Shown: one piece after another, positions 11,060-22,454 of the stretch | How the letters are laid out: every line of letters begins with the position of its first letter | How positions within the stretch are numbered: the first letter of the stretch is position 1 | Source: Megamerina dolium | Lineage: Eukaryota; Arthropoda; Insecta; Diptera; Megamerinidae | DNA length: 64,000 nt | Reading direction: 5' to 3' | NCBI GenBank assembly: GCA_963854835.1 | Contig: OY978525.1 | Location: forward strand, 116,759,018 to 116,823,017 | Made by a program: the position numbers and the translations under genes | The notes under the pieces: model-generated | What the model was told of the DNA's origin: nothing | Databases searched by the model: none | What the model saw: only the letters and a program-made list of their open reading frames with translations

Positions 11060-11890
11060 CATACGAAATATTAAGATATAACCTTATATATTCAGATATA
11101 ATAAATTGTATAATCATATACTTTATAAATGTTGACTATATTTTCAATCCAACCACGTATGACCTTTGACGTATACATTGTATATATACATGTGTATATA
11201 CATGTTTCTGGCTGCTATCATTACAGATGCTATAGGATGCTTTTGTTACCGCTTTATTACCATAAATGGCCTTTGAATGTGTACTGTACAAGTATATACG
11301 AGTATTATAAAAGCAGCTAGGCATCAATAAAAGTACATGTGAATGAATATAGTAAGAGTACATATGGTATATTATAAGTACAATATATGGATAATGATAA
11401 TGTTAAGTGCATGCTTATGCGAATTTAATACCCATCACTTTACTTTGAAATAAACAATAACAACAACAAGGAACAATATGAAATTAAATTGGTTAAAATG
11501 TTGTTAATTTCTTTTTTTTTTTTTAATTTTATGCTTTTATTCAGACTCAGAGTTATCCTGAGTACCGACATTTGTACATGTGTCTTCATATAGACGCATT
11601 TGGCACTAACTACTCCATCGAATCATGCATATTTTCTCTACACAACATATTATAAACATATAAATATATGAATATTAAATAGAATTATACTTATACATAT
11701 ATAAGTAGGTACCTAGCTAAATGTTTTGTGAACATGCATACACGTTCAGCGCATTAGCATCATTATAAAATGGCCTTTTTTAAAAAACAATAAATTTGCA
11801 GCTCTTGTATGAGTAAAGAGTAATAATTACATTTTACTTATAGTAATAAATGGTGTTTCCTTAAATTATTTTAGTTTCGAATTGTAAACT
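11060..11890. other. non-coding, nothing recognised
   Basis: AT-rich, TATA/CATA-rich intergenic sequence. Confidence 0.4.
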
Positions 11891-11899
11891 GCCATTTAG

Positions 11900-12892
11900 T
11901 AAGGTAAGCCACGCACTGTGGCTTTATGTTGTACTGGGGCCTACCACATCTGGCTCTGCTCTTGATACTATAATAAATCTTCCCCCACTTGATGTTTTCA
12001 TCCGAGGAGAAGCCACGAAGGCCGTCTGTAGGTTGATACACAACGGACACTGGTATGGCCCTATTCCGGTTGTGGACAGTGGTGGCACAGGCGCGAACTT
12101 TTTAGCTCTGTCTATACCCTGGGACTCCGGACCAGGTATAAAGTAGATCTACCTGCTGCTAGCTCCTGGTCAGACCCTGAGGCTGAACCCGGTAGACTTT
12201 GCTTCCGCATTTTCACTGATGGCTCCAGGACTAAAGAAGGTTCTGATTCTGGAGTGTTCGTGGAAGCTGACGGAACTCAACTGTTTTTTACCCTTGGTAT
12301 GTATGCATCTGTCTTTCAGGCAGAGGTGTGTGCAATACAGAAAGCTATGGATTATAACGCGGACAAGAGGGTGAAAGGCAAAACTATTTGTGTCTGAAGT
12401 GACAGTCAGGCTGCGCTGCTAGACTTGGAGAACCCTGATTTAATCGGCCCTGAGCCTGCTTTGCCACTACCCGCTAGAGCCATCAAGGCCACGGTCAACA
12501 TCTGGACTAGTCTAGTCCATAAGTCGACTTGGCAGGCCGAGCTATGCGGCAGATGGACGAAATCCATGTTACCTAACATATCGGGTAAATGGTCGCATTT
12601 CGTCCTATCTCTAGGTAGAGGTGATTGCAGAATGCTAGCCAGCTAGGTAACAGGCGGCTTTCTATGGGCAAAGCATATGGAAAAGGTGGGACTAGGAGGC
12701 AGTGCACTTTGCTCAGCCTGTGAAGAAGAAGGTGAGACGGCGGACCACTTTTTATGTGTCTGCCCTGCTTTCGCACGAATCAGGTTTGAAGTCTTTGGCA
12801 CTGACGTGCTGAGAGCCGAAACTCTTGGATCTTTAGCACCACAGGATCTATTCCGATTTCTTCGTAGAATGGATAGATTTAAAATACAATAA
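11900..12892 (+). mobile_element. truncated non-LTR retrotransposon, C-terminal RT/RNase H
   Basis: A plus-strand relic of a second LINE family. Segments read ALDTIINLPPLDVFIRGEA (end of the RT-connection region), FTDGSRTKEGSDSGVFVE and FQAEVCAIQKAMDY (RNase H with the DGS and E motifs) and SDSQAALLDLENP. A C-terminal cysteine-histidine block follows (CSACEEEGETADHFLCVCPAF). The WVPGH part of RNase H is missing and LENPDLIGP runs directly on to later sequence, so there is an internal deletion as well as stops. The last open block ends at 12,892. Confidence 0.82.
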
Positions 12893-12899
12893 TGGACGA

Positions 12900-13430
12900 A
12901 TAAATGTCTAAGTGCTGCGCTTGATTTCTTATTGTTCCAAAAAAAAAAGTTAAATGTACCAGTGGTGGCAACGTAGCACAACTAAACATATTTCCGGAAT
13001 AAAAAATGCCTCTAAAGAAAACTGAATTCTATACAATACATATATTCTGTAAATGAATATATCAAAAATTAATCAAGTTCCACGATCTAGGAGCCAATTA
13101 ATTTATTCGCCGAGCGTTCTTTAACATTAAAGAATGTAGACCAAAACAATTCTTCAAAATTGTCCACAGAATGGATGACCACATGTCCAACTCATTTAAT
13201 ACCTTCTTAAAACTATATTCAAGTTTTTTATCTTTTAGGATGAGTATTATCGACTAGCTAGTGTATCAGGAGTTAAATCTACTTATATAATATCAGATTC
13301 GCAAATATTTTAGGTGTATAAGTAAGTTTTAAAGGATTTTCAACAGGGGTCGTTAGTAGTATTAAATTGCATCTGATAATGTGGCAAGTATCTTCATGTT
13401 GAAGCGTCACCATCAGGGTATTAAAATCAG
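12900..13430. other. non-coding, nothing recognised
   Basis: AT-rich; no recognisable gene. Confidence 0.4.
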
Positions 13431-13439
13431 TGTTTCATT

Positions 13440-14440
13440 TTTTCGAAGTGTAAACAACATTTTAATGTCTACAAAACCCCATTCGCGGGAAGTTTCCTTT
13501 TTTGTTTTCATCTGAAGAAAAGTGCAGCGGAAAGTCATCGCATGTTGTGTGAGGCTTATGGTGAAGATGTTCCATCAATTTGAACGTCTGAATTTTGCTT
13601 TAGACGGTTCAAAAGTGGTTATTTTGATACAAGCGAAAAAAAGCGTGAAGACGCTACCATGGAAGCTTTATTGAACGAAGACTCATGTCAAACTCAAAAG
13701 AAGCTTGCCGAATCTTTGTAAGTGACTCAACAAGCCACTTCGTCTAAAGAACATGGGAATGATCCACAATATGGGAAATTGGGTTCCATGTGAACTGAAG
13801 CCAAGAGATATTGAAAGGTGATTTTGCATGTCTGAGACGCTGCTTCAATGGTACAAAGGATAGCCTTTTTGGCATCGTTTCGTCACTGACTACGAAAAAT
13901 GGATCTATTACGACAAGCCTAAGTACAGAAAGTCATATGTAAGATCTGACCAATCAGCCAAACCGGCTCAAAAGCCGAATATCCATAGTTCGAAGGTTAT
14001 GCTGTATATTTGGTGTGGTCAGGAGGGTATGATGTATTATTTGCTGCTAAAACCGGATGAAACCATTAATGGGGAACGCTACTGTCAACAGCTCATCAAA
14101 TTGAAGCCAGCATTGAATCCAAAACGTTCAGAATGAGCGACCAAACACACGTCATTGATTTTCCATCATGACAATGCTCGGCAACATGTTGCGCAACCCG
14201 TTAAATCGTACTCGGAAAATAGCGGATGGGAAGTCTTATCCAAACTACCATAAAGCCTAGACATTGTGCTCTTTGACTACCACTTGTTTCGATTAATGCA
14301 GAATACCTTATCCGGAATACACTTCATTTCAGTCGAAGGTATCAAAAATTGGCCTCAAAAGATGATCGGATGATGAATTTTGGAATTTTATAAAGCATTG
14401 TTGAGGACTCAAGATTTCTATTAGGAAACTGGTAAACCTT
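13440..14440 (+). mobile_element. decayed mariner transposase (DD34D style)
   Basis: Fragments in changing frames follow the mariner order: a TQKKLAESL-like helix block, MGMIHNMGNWVPCELKPRDIE near 13,750-13,810, the FHRFVTDYEKWIYYDKP block near 13,880 (canonical GDEKW changed), KPNIHSSKVMLYIWCGQEG, LLLKPDETINGERYCQQLIK, and FHHDNARQHVAQP near 14,160. LDIVLFDYHLFRLMQNTLSG and later C-terminal motifs come last. Many stops; pseudogenised. Ends approximate. Confidence 0.82.
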
Positions 14441-14449
14441 ACTGAATAA

Positions 14450-15126
14450 AAATTGTATATCTTAAGTTGGGTTGCCAGAATTGTTGGACTTTTTAACGTT
14501 TGGAAAGGATGACACTTCAGAGAAGCACCCTTTACATACATACAACAAATTAAGTTGCAGTATTTAGCTTGTCATAAGTTCAGGCAGCAAAAGGAGGAAT
14601 TCGTATTAATAATGCTGCACTTTTTGCTCACTTTTTCAATAAATTCTTAAACAATTTTTTTTTTTAACTCTTTAGTTTGCCTCATTTTCATCCAACAATT
14701 ATTCACATAATATATATTTACATATTAATTTTGTTGTTCTTCAAATCGATATCATTAAGCATTTCAGAGTTAAATAAAGAAAATACTATATTTTTTATAA
14801 GAATTTTTATTGTTGTTACAAGTAAGAATTAACAAAGTAAATACAAATGGAATACCACCGCCTTTTGAAATTAGCATAAGCACAAGAATGTAACACAAAT
14901 ATTCACCGTAATTCTCAAAGTGCAAAAAGTTGATGAATCTTATACATTTACATAAATATATTGTATTTTATACCACAAGCTTCTTAGAGTAATCCACCCA
15001 CATATTTATGTATATACGATTTATGTAAATGCTCATCGTGTATGAGTCGGCCAGACATTAAAGCAGAAAATGACCAAATATAACATACACGCCTACTTTT
15101 ACACCGTTAAGCATTTAAGATAAAAC
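14450..15126. other. non-coding, nothing recognised
   Basis: AT-rich intergenic sequence. Confidence 0.4.
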
Positions 15127-15141
15127 ACATGGCTTGCACAT

Positions 15142-15510
15142 GGGTGCCGTAGCTCAGTGGTTAGTGTGTTCGCCTTCTGATCTGTAGGTCGTGGTTCAAT
15201 ACCCGGCTGATGCATAACAAATTTAATATCGAAAAGATTTTTCTTTCGAACGGTACCCACCTGTCGGCAAGCAATTGGCAATTCTTCCGACAGTAACAAC
15301 TTGCCATGAAAAAGCTTCTAAAAAGAACTCTGTGACAAAGCTCAGAAAAAGTGATGTCATAAGTGTTCTGCCGTTCGGAACCGGCTAAAATAAGTAGGTC
15401 CATTCTAATACTGTCCAAAATTTAAGACGCACAACAGTAATGGAAGAGAAGCTCGGCCAATGAGCCCTTTGGGGCTTTAAGTGCCACATATTTATTTTTT
15501 TTTTTTTTTT
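15142..15510 (+). mobile_element. tRNA-derived SINE, full-length copy
   Basis: The head is tRNA-like: GGGTGCCGTAGCTCAGTGGT contains an A box and GTGGTTCAATACC a B box, the internal RNA polymerase III promoter. The ~280-bp body includes TTTTTCTTTCGAACGGTACC, GGCAATTCTTCCGACAG and GGAAGAGAAGCTCGG, and ends in CCCTTTGGGGCTTTAAGTGC, CACATATTTA and a T-run. The 9-bp direct repeat ACATGGCTT (15,127-15,135 and 15,511-15,519) is a likely target-site duplication. The copy at 21,421-21,788 aligns end to end, showing a family of about 360 bp. The partner LINE is unknown. Confidence 0.88.
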
Positions 15511-15519
15511 ACATGGCTT

Positions 15520-17290
15520 TTATGTATATGAATATCTCATTGCAAAAAGAAAATATTATCAGCATGTTAGTGAAATATTTCTAATGTGGGCGACGAAATA
15601 GAGAAAATGTTGCTTACATGAATGCTATACAATACTTACAATACTTATGCATATTTTTCAAAAATAAAGAAAATTATTTGCAAAAAAATGAAAACACAAA
15701 TTAGCACAACACATTTTCTTGACTAATTTATATATTCGGACTGTTAAAAAAAATTGTTTGAGACTGAAAATTTTCTTAACCCAACTTCTCTAGAGTCTAA
15801 TTTTTATGCTATATATGGTAACCTCTGTAGCTCCTGTCACAAACCGTTATGACGGAATAGTTGGCAATAGTTTAATATAAAAAATAATAATAAATATTCG
15901 GATTTACTATTAAATTGAGCCTAAATATTGTTTCTCCAATTTTTCTTTAATAGAGAAATGGGGACACTTTTAAACAGGAAAAAAAATCATAACAATTAAA
16001 TCTAATTTTTTTCTATTAAAAAAATTCGACAATAAAAGTTATTAATATCTTTATTGCAAAAATTTAAAAAAGAAAATAAGAAAAAAATTGATTTTTTTTT
16101 TTTTGGTAAACGTTTTCTAAAATCTGAACAGATCTAACATAAGTAAATAGATAATGCAGATGGCAATGAGATTACGACTGCTGCACCCAACTGTCGAATA
16201 ACATAAAACAATATTGTCGTAAAAATATTTTGTTACTCATTTGTGGTGCCACTGAACTTTTCGAAATTACTATTACTTAGTTACCTACTTACTAGTGTAC
16301 AAAGAAAATTCAACAAGAAAGGAGACAGTAAAAAAAAAATTATGATGAAAGTAAAATCACATTCGCTTCAAATATTGGCGGCTGGTCATAATTTGTTTCA
16401 AATTAACTTTTTGATATAATTACAATAATTAAATACAAAATTGCAATATTTTCCACATTAATTGTTTATAATTATTCCAATGTTAGTGTAAATTTTACAA
16501 AATTTTCTTAATAATACGAAATATTTTATTGTTCTTGATCTAATTAAATTGTGCATCTAGAAATGCATCACAACTGAATAAATGTTTCAATATAATATGT
16601 ATATTAAAAATGTGTATATACATGAATATAAATATCCATACGTATACATGTTTATAAGGTACATTTGAATGTTGCTAGTCGCATCTTCAATATATTCGTT
16701 GGTAATTTGTTCAAATTTGAGAGTATAAAGATAATTTCAAATTTGCAAGCAAAGTACAATGTTCGCATAATTCTCAAGAAGACTCATGCATCTACACTAG
16801 GTATAGAATATTATAGATTCTAAGTAAAAACGAAATTATATCAAGTATCGTATATGTATCAGATCAAATTCAATTGCTTAATATGTATTCAAATCAATTT
16901 GCAACATCATATATAATATCTTAAATGAACTTAAACGCACCAATTTAACGACAACAAAATATTGTACAAGCCCTATAAAATAAATTCACCCTTGATATGT
17001 TATATTACTTATATGTACATATGGATGTTACATCAATAGTACGAGTATATTTTGCCCAAACCATGAACTACTTTATCATATGTGTTCATTAAAAATGACA
17101 CAATTACATACATTGTTTTTGTACCTTACGTATCTTACGTGTTGAAGGACAATAATAAAAAAAAAAAAAAGTAAGAACACCCTTGCTGCATAATAACAAG
17201 TTGCTGATGACCTAATTTTTGGAAAAACGACATGACAATGATAATTCATTCATTCAAAAATTATTGTAATAAAATGTGGTCACACCCAAA
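15520..17290. other. non-coding, nothing recognised
   Basis: Strongly AT-rich with homopolymer runs; no gene seen. The end motif of the MITE family at 7,266-7,610 occurs at about 17,293-17,312, just beside the LINE fragment. Confidence 0.4.
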
Positions 17291-17316
17291 ATTCTAAAAG
17301 AATGCATTCAATTAAA

Positions 17317-18125
17317 TTTCATTCATTGAAGCCCATAGTACGTGTCGAACGTTCCCTAAGAGACGAACAAGCTGGATTTCGCCTACACCGAAACCCACAT
17401 CAAGTCAAGACTCTTCGTATCATAGTAGAACAATCAGTGGAATGGCGCTCTCCGCTATACATACTGTTCGTCGACTTTAAAGAGGCTTTCAATACAATAA
17501 AACGAATCGCAATCTGGCTGGCATTAAGTAGAAAAGGAGTCCCCGCCAAGTTAATCCACCTCATCAGAGCCCTTTACGAAAATTCTGAACTGGCTGTGCT
17601 TCATAACGGTAACATCAACAACCCAGTTGCCAGCAAGGTTGCTCTCTATCGCCCCTTCTCTTCGCCATCGTTCTGGACGACGTCATGAGCCAATTTACCT
17701 TACATAAGAGAGGCATCGTTTGGAATTTTAGCGGACACCTGAAGGACTAGGACTTCGCCGATGACATCTGCCTCCTCTCACAGAAACTTATCGACATGAA
17801 AGCGAAGGCGGACAGTTTAGTCGCGCTGACACGTACTGTCGGACTGGAGTTCAACATCGCAAAGACCAAGGCCATAAGAGTCAACCAGAAAAACGCAAGC
17901 CATATAATGGTCGACGGGTGCCCGGTAGAATTTGTTGAAAACTTCTGTTACCTCGGCTGCATTATTACGGCAGCCGGCGGAGCTAATGAAGATGTCAACT
18001 GCAGGTTAAACAAAGTAAGGATGGCATTCGGGCAACTGCATGCAGTGTGGGCGAGCTCGCGAATCTCAAAGCGCACAAAACTGCGAATATTCAGCTCATG
18101 TGTGAAGTCAGTTGTACGGAAGTGA
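17317..18125 (+). mobile_element. non-LTR reverse transcriptase fragment
   Basis: A plus-strand reverse transcriptase core, truncated at both ends. It starts at RDEQAGFRLHRNPHQVKTLR, then LYILFVDFKEAFNTIKR (RT motif A, Asp in FVDF). A frameshift near 17,650 precedes FAIVLDDVMSQFTL and DFADDICLLSQK (motif C, FADD). Then come GLEFNIAKTKAIRVN and FVENFCYLGCIITAAGGA. One stop lies just before DFADD, so it is inactive. It looks like an RTE-type or related LINE. The sequence stops being LINE-like after CVKSVVRK. Confidence 0.82.
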
Positions 18126-18158
18126 AACAACAACAAAAATTACAAAATACCACTCATA

Positions 18159-18164
18159 TTTATT
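18159..18164 (-). promoter_or_regulatory. poly(A) signal AATAAA for the M13 gene
   Basis: A minus-strand AATAAA lies about 70 bp past the stop codon of the peptidase gene. This is a position match only. Confidence 0.4.
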
Positions 18165-18235
18165 TAACAAAAAATGGGAATTGGCTTTTTATAAAAATTT
18201 CACTTGAATAAAGGTATCGGTATATTGCCAAATTA

Positions 18236-20203
18236 TTAAGTATTATGCCAAATTTGGCACTTCTTGTCGGGATTCATAGGGCTGCCCAATGGGCAATCGT
18301 AGGCACGACTAAATGCATCAAAATTGGATAAAGCGGTTAAGACACGTGCACGAAGAGGCGGATGTTCGTCATCTTTAAATGCAGAATCATCTAGCTTATT
18401 ACAGAAGGGTTGTGCATAGTTCAGGAAGAACAAACGTTCATCTGAAATTGCAGACGAGTGCAATAGCATAACTTTTTTTCCATCTTCTTCAGTATTTTGA
18501 TTGGATCTCGTTTCAAAATAAGCTTGATACGCTAAAATCAAACCAGTGAGATCACATGTTATTTCGCCGCTCAATTCCGGACCCTTCCAGCTTAAACATT
18601 CTAAATTGCGTAATAAGCGTTCACTTGCAGCTATGCTATTCAGCCTTGTAAGACCATTTTGGTCAAAACCATGTGTAAGTTCATGACTTAAAATGCTCCC
18701 AAACGCACTATATTTAAATAGATCGTGAAAATGTGAATGATAAACGGGTGGCCATAGAAAAGTCAATGGTATAACAATGACATTATAATTATTCAGATAG
18801 TAGGGGGAAATCCCTTTATATTGCCCAACGGGTTCCAAATTGTAGAAGGACTCATTATGAGGTAATTCACTGTTTAGACGAGTATATTCCGTTTGTAAGT
18901 GAAAAGACAATGCCCGTAAATAATTCTCATAGAATAGTTTGGAAGTTGAATTTAATGCCTTGTAAAACTCCTCCAATTTTTCAGCAGTTGATGGTCTTGG
19001 TAGATTTCCGACTTTCAGTAGCATAGCATCAGCTTTGTAACGTAGATTTATCAAATCAATATATGATAAATTATTGTGATTTTCTTTGAGGACGTTTTTA
19101 AAATTGTGTAATACGTTTGTAAAAATTTTCTCAATATTTGTCTCCTCTTCCACAAGATGCGGATTATACTTCTCAAACAGCCAATTCATGGACAATTGAA
19201 ACACACTAAGCGTATTCGCTACACAAGAAACATTATGAAATTCTTTTAAAAAATTCTCCTCCAAATGCATAACAAATCTCAGCATTATATAACGGCGTAA
19301 AAATTCGTCATCATAGTCATTTAGCAGATTCGGAAGTGCTTCAAAATACGGCATATTTACCAAGCCAATGATAAGATTCATATGATATTCCGAACCCAAA
19401 ATATTAGACAAATATGATGACAACCAGTCAGCCTTGGTTCGATACGTTAATGTTCCGATATGTAGGGGACTCAATTCGATTTTCTTTTTGCTAACAGTCA
19501 ATCTCTTCAGTTTTTCTTCAAAATTTACAAATTGTGTACGTAGTCGTTGAATATGGCGTTGATTTTTGATGCCAAAGTAATGCATTATAGAAGTAGTATA
19601 GTTGAGGGATTTCTCTGCAAAAAAGTCCAGTTTATTTGGCGGCGTAAAGATCATGTGTGCCTTGTGTGCTCCTTGCTCATTAAAGAAGACATCATTCAAT
19701 CCATATTTTCTTAAAATTGCTAGCATTTCTTTCCAAGCGGGCAACGTGGGAAATAAACCTTCTGCCGATTGCGATTTCTGCTCTTCCGATGAATCCTCTT
19801 CTGACTCCAATGGTACGACTGGTGGCCATGATAAATTCTCTTGTGTATGTAGCCAATCCAGAATTTTCATTGGATCAAACTGTTCAGCAGACAGGCAAGA
19901 ATTATAATATGCCAAGGTTTTTTCTACAAAGTGATATTCTATTGGATTCGTACTGTTGTTTAAATCGTTGAAAATCTCAATGAATGCAGTCACAGTATGA
20001 TTTCCCATTATATCACTAATACTGCTTTTTTCATCAGCATCATGACCGTAGTTACCACAAGCATATTGATAAAAATCGACACACGGATCAACACTTGTAT
20101 TCATATGGCTTTCAATTAATTTCAAATGTTCTGAATTTTCATCTTTCCCGAAATTTATATGTATTAGTAATGTGAATACGAATATAATCGCAGACGTATT
20201 CAT
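18236..20203 (-). CDS. M13 family (neprilysin-like) secreted metallopeptidase, intronless
   Basis: A single 655-residue open frame. Residues 1-19 are a signal peptide (hydrophobic IIFVFTLLIHINF), with no later membrane anchor seen. The M13 N-terminal signature is at 37-52 (VDPCVDFYQYACGNY). The zinc site is HELTH at 507-511, with the third ligand Glu547 and the paired Asp551 (GEITCDLTG, replacing the usual GENIAD). His614 and Arg620 (HPPLRAR) match the transition-state His and substrate Arg of neprilysin. The family C-terminus SPMNPDKKCQIW is present. The substrate-binding NAYY motif reads SPYY (466-469), so backbone-binding Asn/Ala are lost and specificity may be changed. M13 genes usually have introns; none here suggests a retrocopy. 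Such Nepl genes are numerous and often male-biased in flies (family knowledge). Confidence 0.93.
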   Translation of the reverse strand: MNTSAIIFVFTLLIHINFGKDENSEHLKLIESHMNTSVDPCVDFYQYACGNYGHDADEKSSISDIMGNHTVTAFIEIFNDLNNSTNPIEYHFVEKTLAYYNSCLSAEQFDPMKILDWLHTQENLSWPPVVPLESEEDSSEEQKSQSAEGLFPTLPAWKEMLAILRKYGLNDVFFNEQGAHKAHMIFTPPNKLDFFAEKSLNYTTSIMHYFGIKNQRHIQRLRTQFVNFEEKLKRLTVSKKKIELSPLHIGTLTYRTKADWLSSYLSNILGSEYHMNLIIGLVNMPYFEALPNLLNDYDDEFLRRYIMLRFVMHLEENFLKEFHNVSCVANTLSVFQLSMNWLFEKYNPHLVEEETNIEKIFTNVLHNFKNVLKENHNNLSYIDLINLRYKADAMLLKVGNLPRPSTAEKLEEFYKALNSTSKLFYENYLRALSFHLQTEYTRLNSELPHNESFYNLEPVGQYKGISPYYLNNYNVIVIPLTFLWPPVYHSHFHDLFKYSAFGSILSHELTHGFDQNGLTRLNSIAASERLLRNLECLSWKGPELSGEITCDLTGLILAYQAYFETRSNQNTEEDGKKVMLLHSSAISDERLFFLNYAQPFCNKLDDSAFKDDEHPPLRARVLTALSNFDAFSRAYDCPLGSPMNPDKKCQIWHNT

Positions 20204-20529
20204 TTTCGTTTTTCAGCTTAATCCCAACGTCCGACTTCACCAGCAGTGAATTACGAATGAGTTTCAATTTATTTGTGTGAATTTAAAGCTCTGACAATTT
20301 ATTTTCTTATCGCTTGCCTAAGCCACATTTCCATAAACAATATTAGAATCCATTAGTTATTAAGAGTGGCGTAGTCAGAAGGGGGTATATAGATATCCCA
20401 TCATCTCCCCGAGGGCCGATGGAATAATTTTTTAGATAAATTTAAAAATTTATTGATTCTTCCCTCGCAAGCAAACATTTTTCTTGAAAATTCCTAATAT
20501 TAGAAATGTATGAAATTAACGCATCAAAA

Positions 20530-20796
20530 TCCAGCGGCTGCGCTGGCTAGGTCATGTCGAGCGAATGGAAGAACACGCTCCGGCTAAGAAGGTGTTATAT
20601 TCGGAACCCACTGGAGGACGACGCAGAAGAGAAAGACCAAACCTCCGGTGGAAAGACCAAGTACTGGAGAACCTGACGGCGCTTGGAATTTCTAACTGGC
20701 GCCAGCTAGCGAAGAACAGAGATGGCTGGCGAAGCATGTTATTTTCGGCCTAAATCGATATTCGGTTGTTATGGCCACATAAGTAAGTAAGTAAGT
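20530..20796 (+). mobile_element. RTE-like LINE 3' end
   Basis: C-terminal coding end RLRWLGHVERMEEHAPAKK, then RRRRERPNLRWKDQVLENL and ISNWRQLAKNRDGW, followed by the stop and a short 3' UTR ending in (TAAG)n (20,780-20,796). Matches the minus-strand copy at 44,342-44,935. Short tandem-repeat tails are typical of RTE-type elements. 5'-truncated. Confidence 0.85.
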
Positions 20797-21161
20797 ATGA
20801 AATTAACTGAAATAATTTTCGAATTCCTCTAATTGTATTTCTTAGGAATAGATTCTACCCGAAAAAGTGCTGTTACAAATTTGACCAAAAATTAAACTCT
20901 TTTTTTCTCAAATTTGAAACGAGCTCTATCAAATCAAATATGTGCCGTTTTGATCGATAACTTTTTGCCATTTTTGGGGTAAGGCCTTCATTCCATCTGT
21001 GTAGATCTTCCGGGTTTTCTGAGCGAAAAACTGATCCAAGCGCGTTTTGTAGGACTCTACGGAATTTAAATTTACACAATTAAAAGAATTCTGCCGAGAT
21101 CTAAACAAATGACAATGTGAAACTGCAAGCTCCAGGCTATATGGTGGATACATCAAAACTT

Positions 21162-21191
21162 CCCAGCTAAGCTAAGCTAAGCTAAGCTAAG
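21162..21191. repeat. (AGCTA)n-type pentanucleotide microsatellite
   Basis: Five to six tandem copies of a GCTAA/AGCTA pentamer lie inside the mariner relic. Confidence 0.8.
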
Positions 21192-21420
21192 TTATGATGG
21201 AACACAATACCTTTTCTGTTGATCAATTCTGATCTTGTTAATCGTTGATAGTAGCTATCAGAATCAATCGTTTGACTCCAGGTTGTGGAAGCTCATAATG
21301 AACAATTTCCTTCCAATCCCACCGGGCACCTTTCTTGATGTCAATCCTGCCTTTTTCAGCGTTTGCGAACCTTCACCTCGCTTCATCCATCATCTTTTTC
21401 TCACATAACTGTCGTACGTG

Positions 21421-21788
21421 GGTGCCGTAGCTCAGTGGTTGGTGTGTTGGCCTTCTGACCTGTAAGTCGTGGGTTCAATCCCCGGCTAAAGCATATCACA
21501 GTAAATATTGAAAAGATTTTCCTTTCGAACGGTACCCACCTGTCAGCAAACAATTGGCAATTCTTCCGGCAGTAACAATTTGCCATAGAAAAGCTTCCAA
21601 AAGAACTCTGTGAACAAAGCTCAGAAAAAGTAATGTCGCAAGAGTTCTGCCGTTCGGAACTGGCTAAAATGAGTAGGTCCCTTCTAATACTGTCCAAAAT
21701 TTAACACGCACAACATTAATGGAAGAGAAGCTCGGCCAAAGATCCCTTTGGGGCGTATAAATGCCACATATTAATTAATTTTTTTAAT
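21421..21788 (+). mobile_element. tRNA-derived SINE with 11-bp target-site duplication
   Basis: The head GGTGCCGTAGCTCAGTGGTT (A box) and GGGTTCAATCCCC (B box) is followed by the same body as the copy at 15,142: CCTTTCGAACGGTACCCACC, GGAAGAGAAGCTCGG and CCCTTTGGGGCGTATAAATG. It is bounded by the direct repeat TGTCGTACGTG at 21,410-21,420 and 21,789-21,799. The duplicated bases are mariner coding sequence, so insertion into the relic is certain. Confidence 0.93.
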
Positions 21789-22454
21789 TGTCGTACGTGA
21801 TACACTTTTCATCGCACGTAATCATTCGCTTCAGAAATGATTCGATTTCTTTCCGTTTTAGCAGTGAATCGCAAATGGAAATTCGCTCCATTAAATCTTT
21901 CACTGTTAATTTATATGACACCCAAATATCGAGCTTCTTTGTGATGAATGCCGCGATCCCTAGCAACGTCCACGCTGCTTATGTGCTGGTCTTGCTCAAT
22001 TTTTTCAATGATTTCATCGACCTTTTCAGCGATTGGTCGACCAGAGCGAACGAGGTGCATCTTTAACATCACAAATTATCAGATCGAAAACGAACAAACT
22101 ACTTCGCTGCAGTTAAAAATCACAAAGATTCATATAATTGTTAAAAAGAAATTGTTTTAACATAAAATCCTGGCTACGCCACTGATGAACATATTATAAT
22201 CTCTCATGCAAATATCGTAGGTTCTTTGATTACTTGCGTAAAGTTCAAGCATAGAGATAATTTATGTTAAAATATATACATATATGTACAATTTTTGGGC
22301 TGTGCAGGAAGTAATTTCGCAATTTTCGACATCGAATTTTCTTACTAAAGAGAGGTATAAATGATGTTCTATTCAAAATAAAAAATGAGATATGACAGAA
22401 AACAAGTGCTAAAACTGTGTTATAAAAAACTCGTCGGCAATACTCCCTAACAAT

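Larger units (their letters stand above)
20880..22080 (-). mobile_element. decayed mariner interrupted by a SINE
   Basis: A minus-strand mariner relic. The upstream half (22,080-21,790) reads ALNFFNDFI-type helix remnants, then LGIAAFITKKLDIWVSYKL, MERISICDSLLKRKEIESFL and RMITCDEKCITYDN (GDEKW motif changed). The C-terminal half (21,400-20,880) has a WWDWKEIVHYELP-like block, YSLELAVSHCHLFRS, and ALPQKWQKVIDQNGTYLI at the end. A full SINE sits between them exactly after the CITYDN codons. The relic lacks the intact catalytic Asp of PSD (ELAVSH) and is inactive. Confidence 0.85.

Noticed and set aside
12643..12981. 112-codon minus-strand frame
   Set aside because: Lies antisense to the LINE C-terminus with no domain of its own.
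19602..19971. Plus-strand frames opposite the peptidase
   Set aside because: Antisense shadows of the M13 gene.
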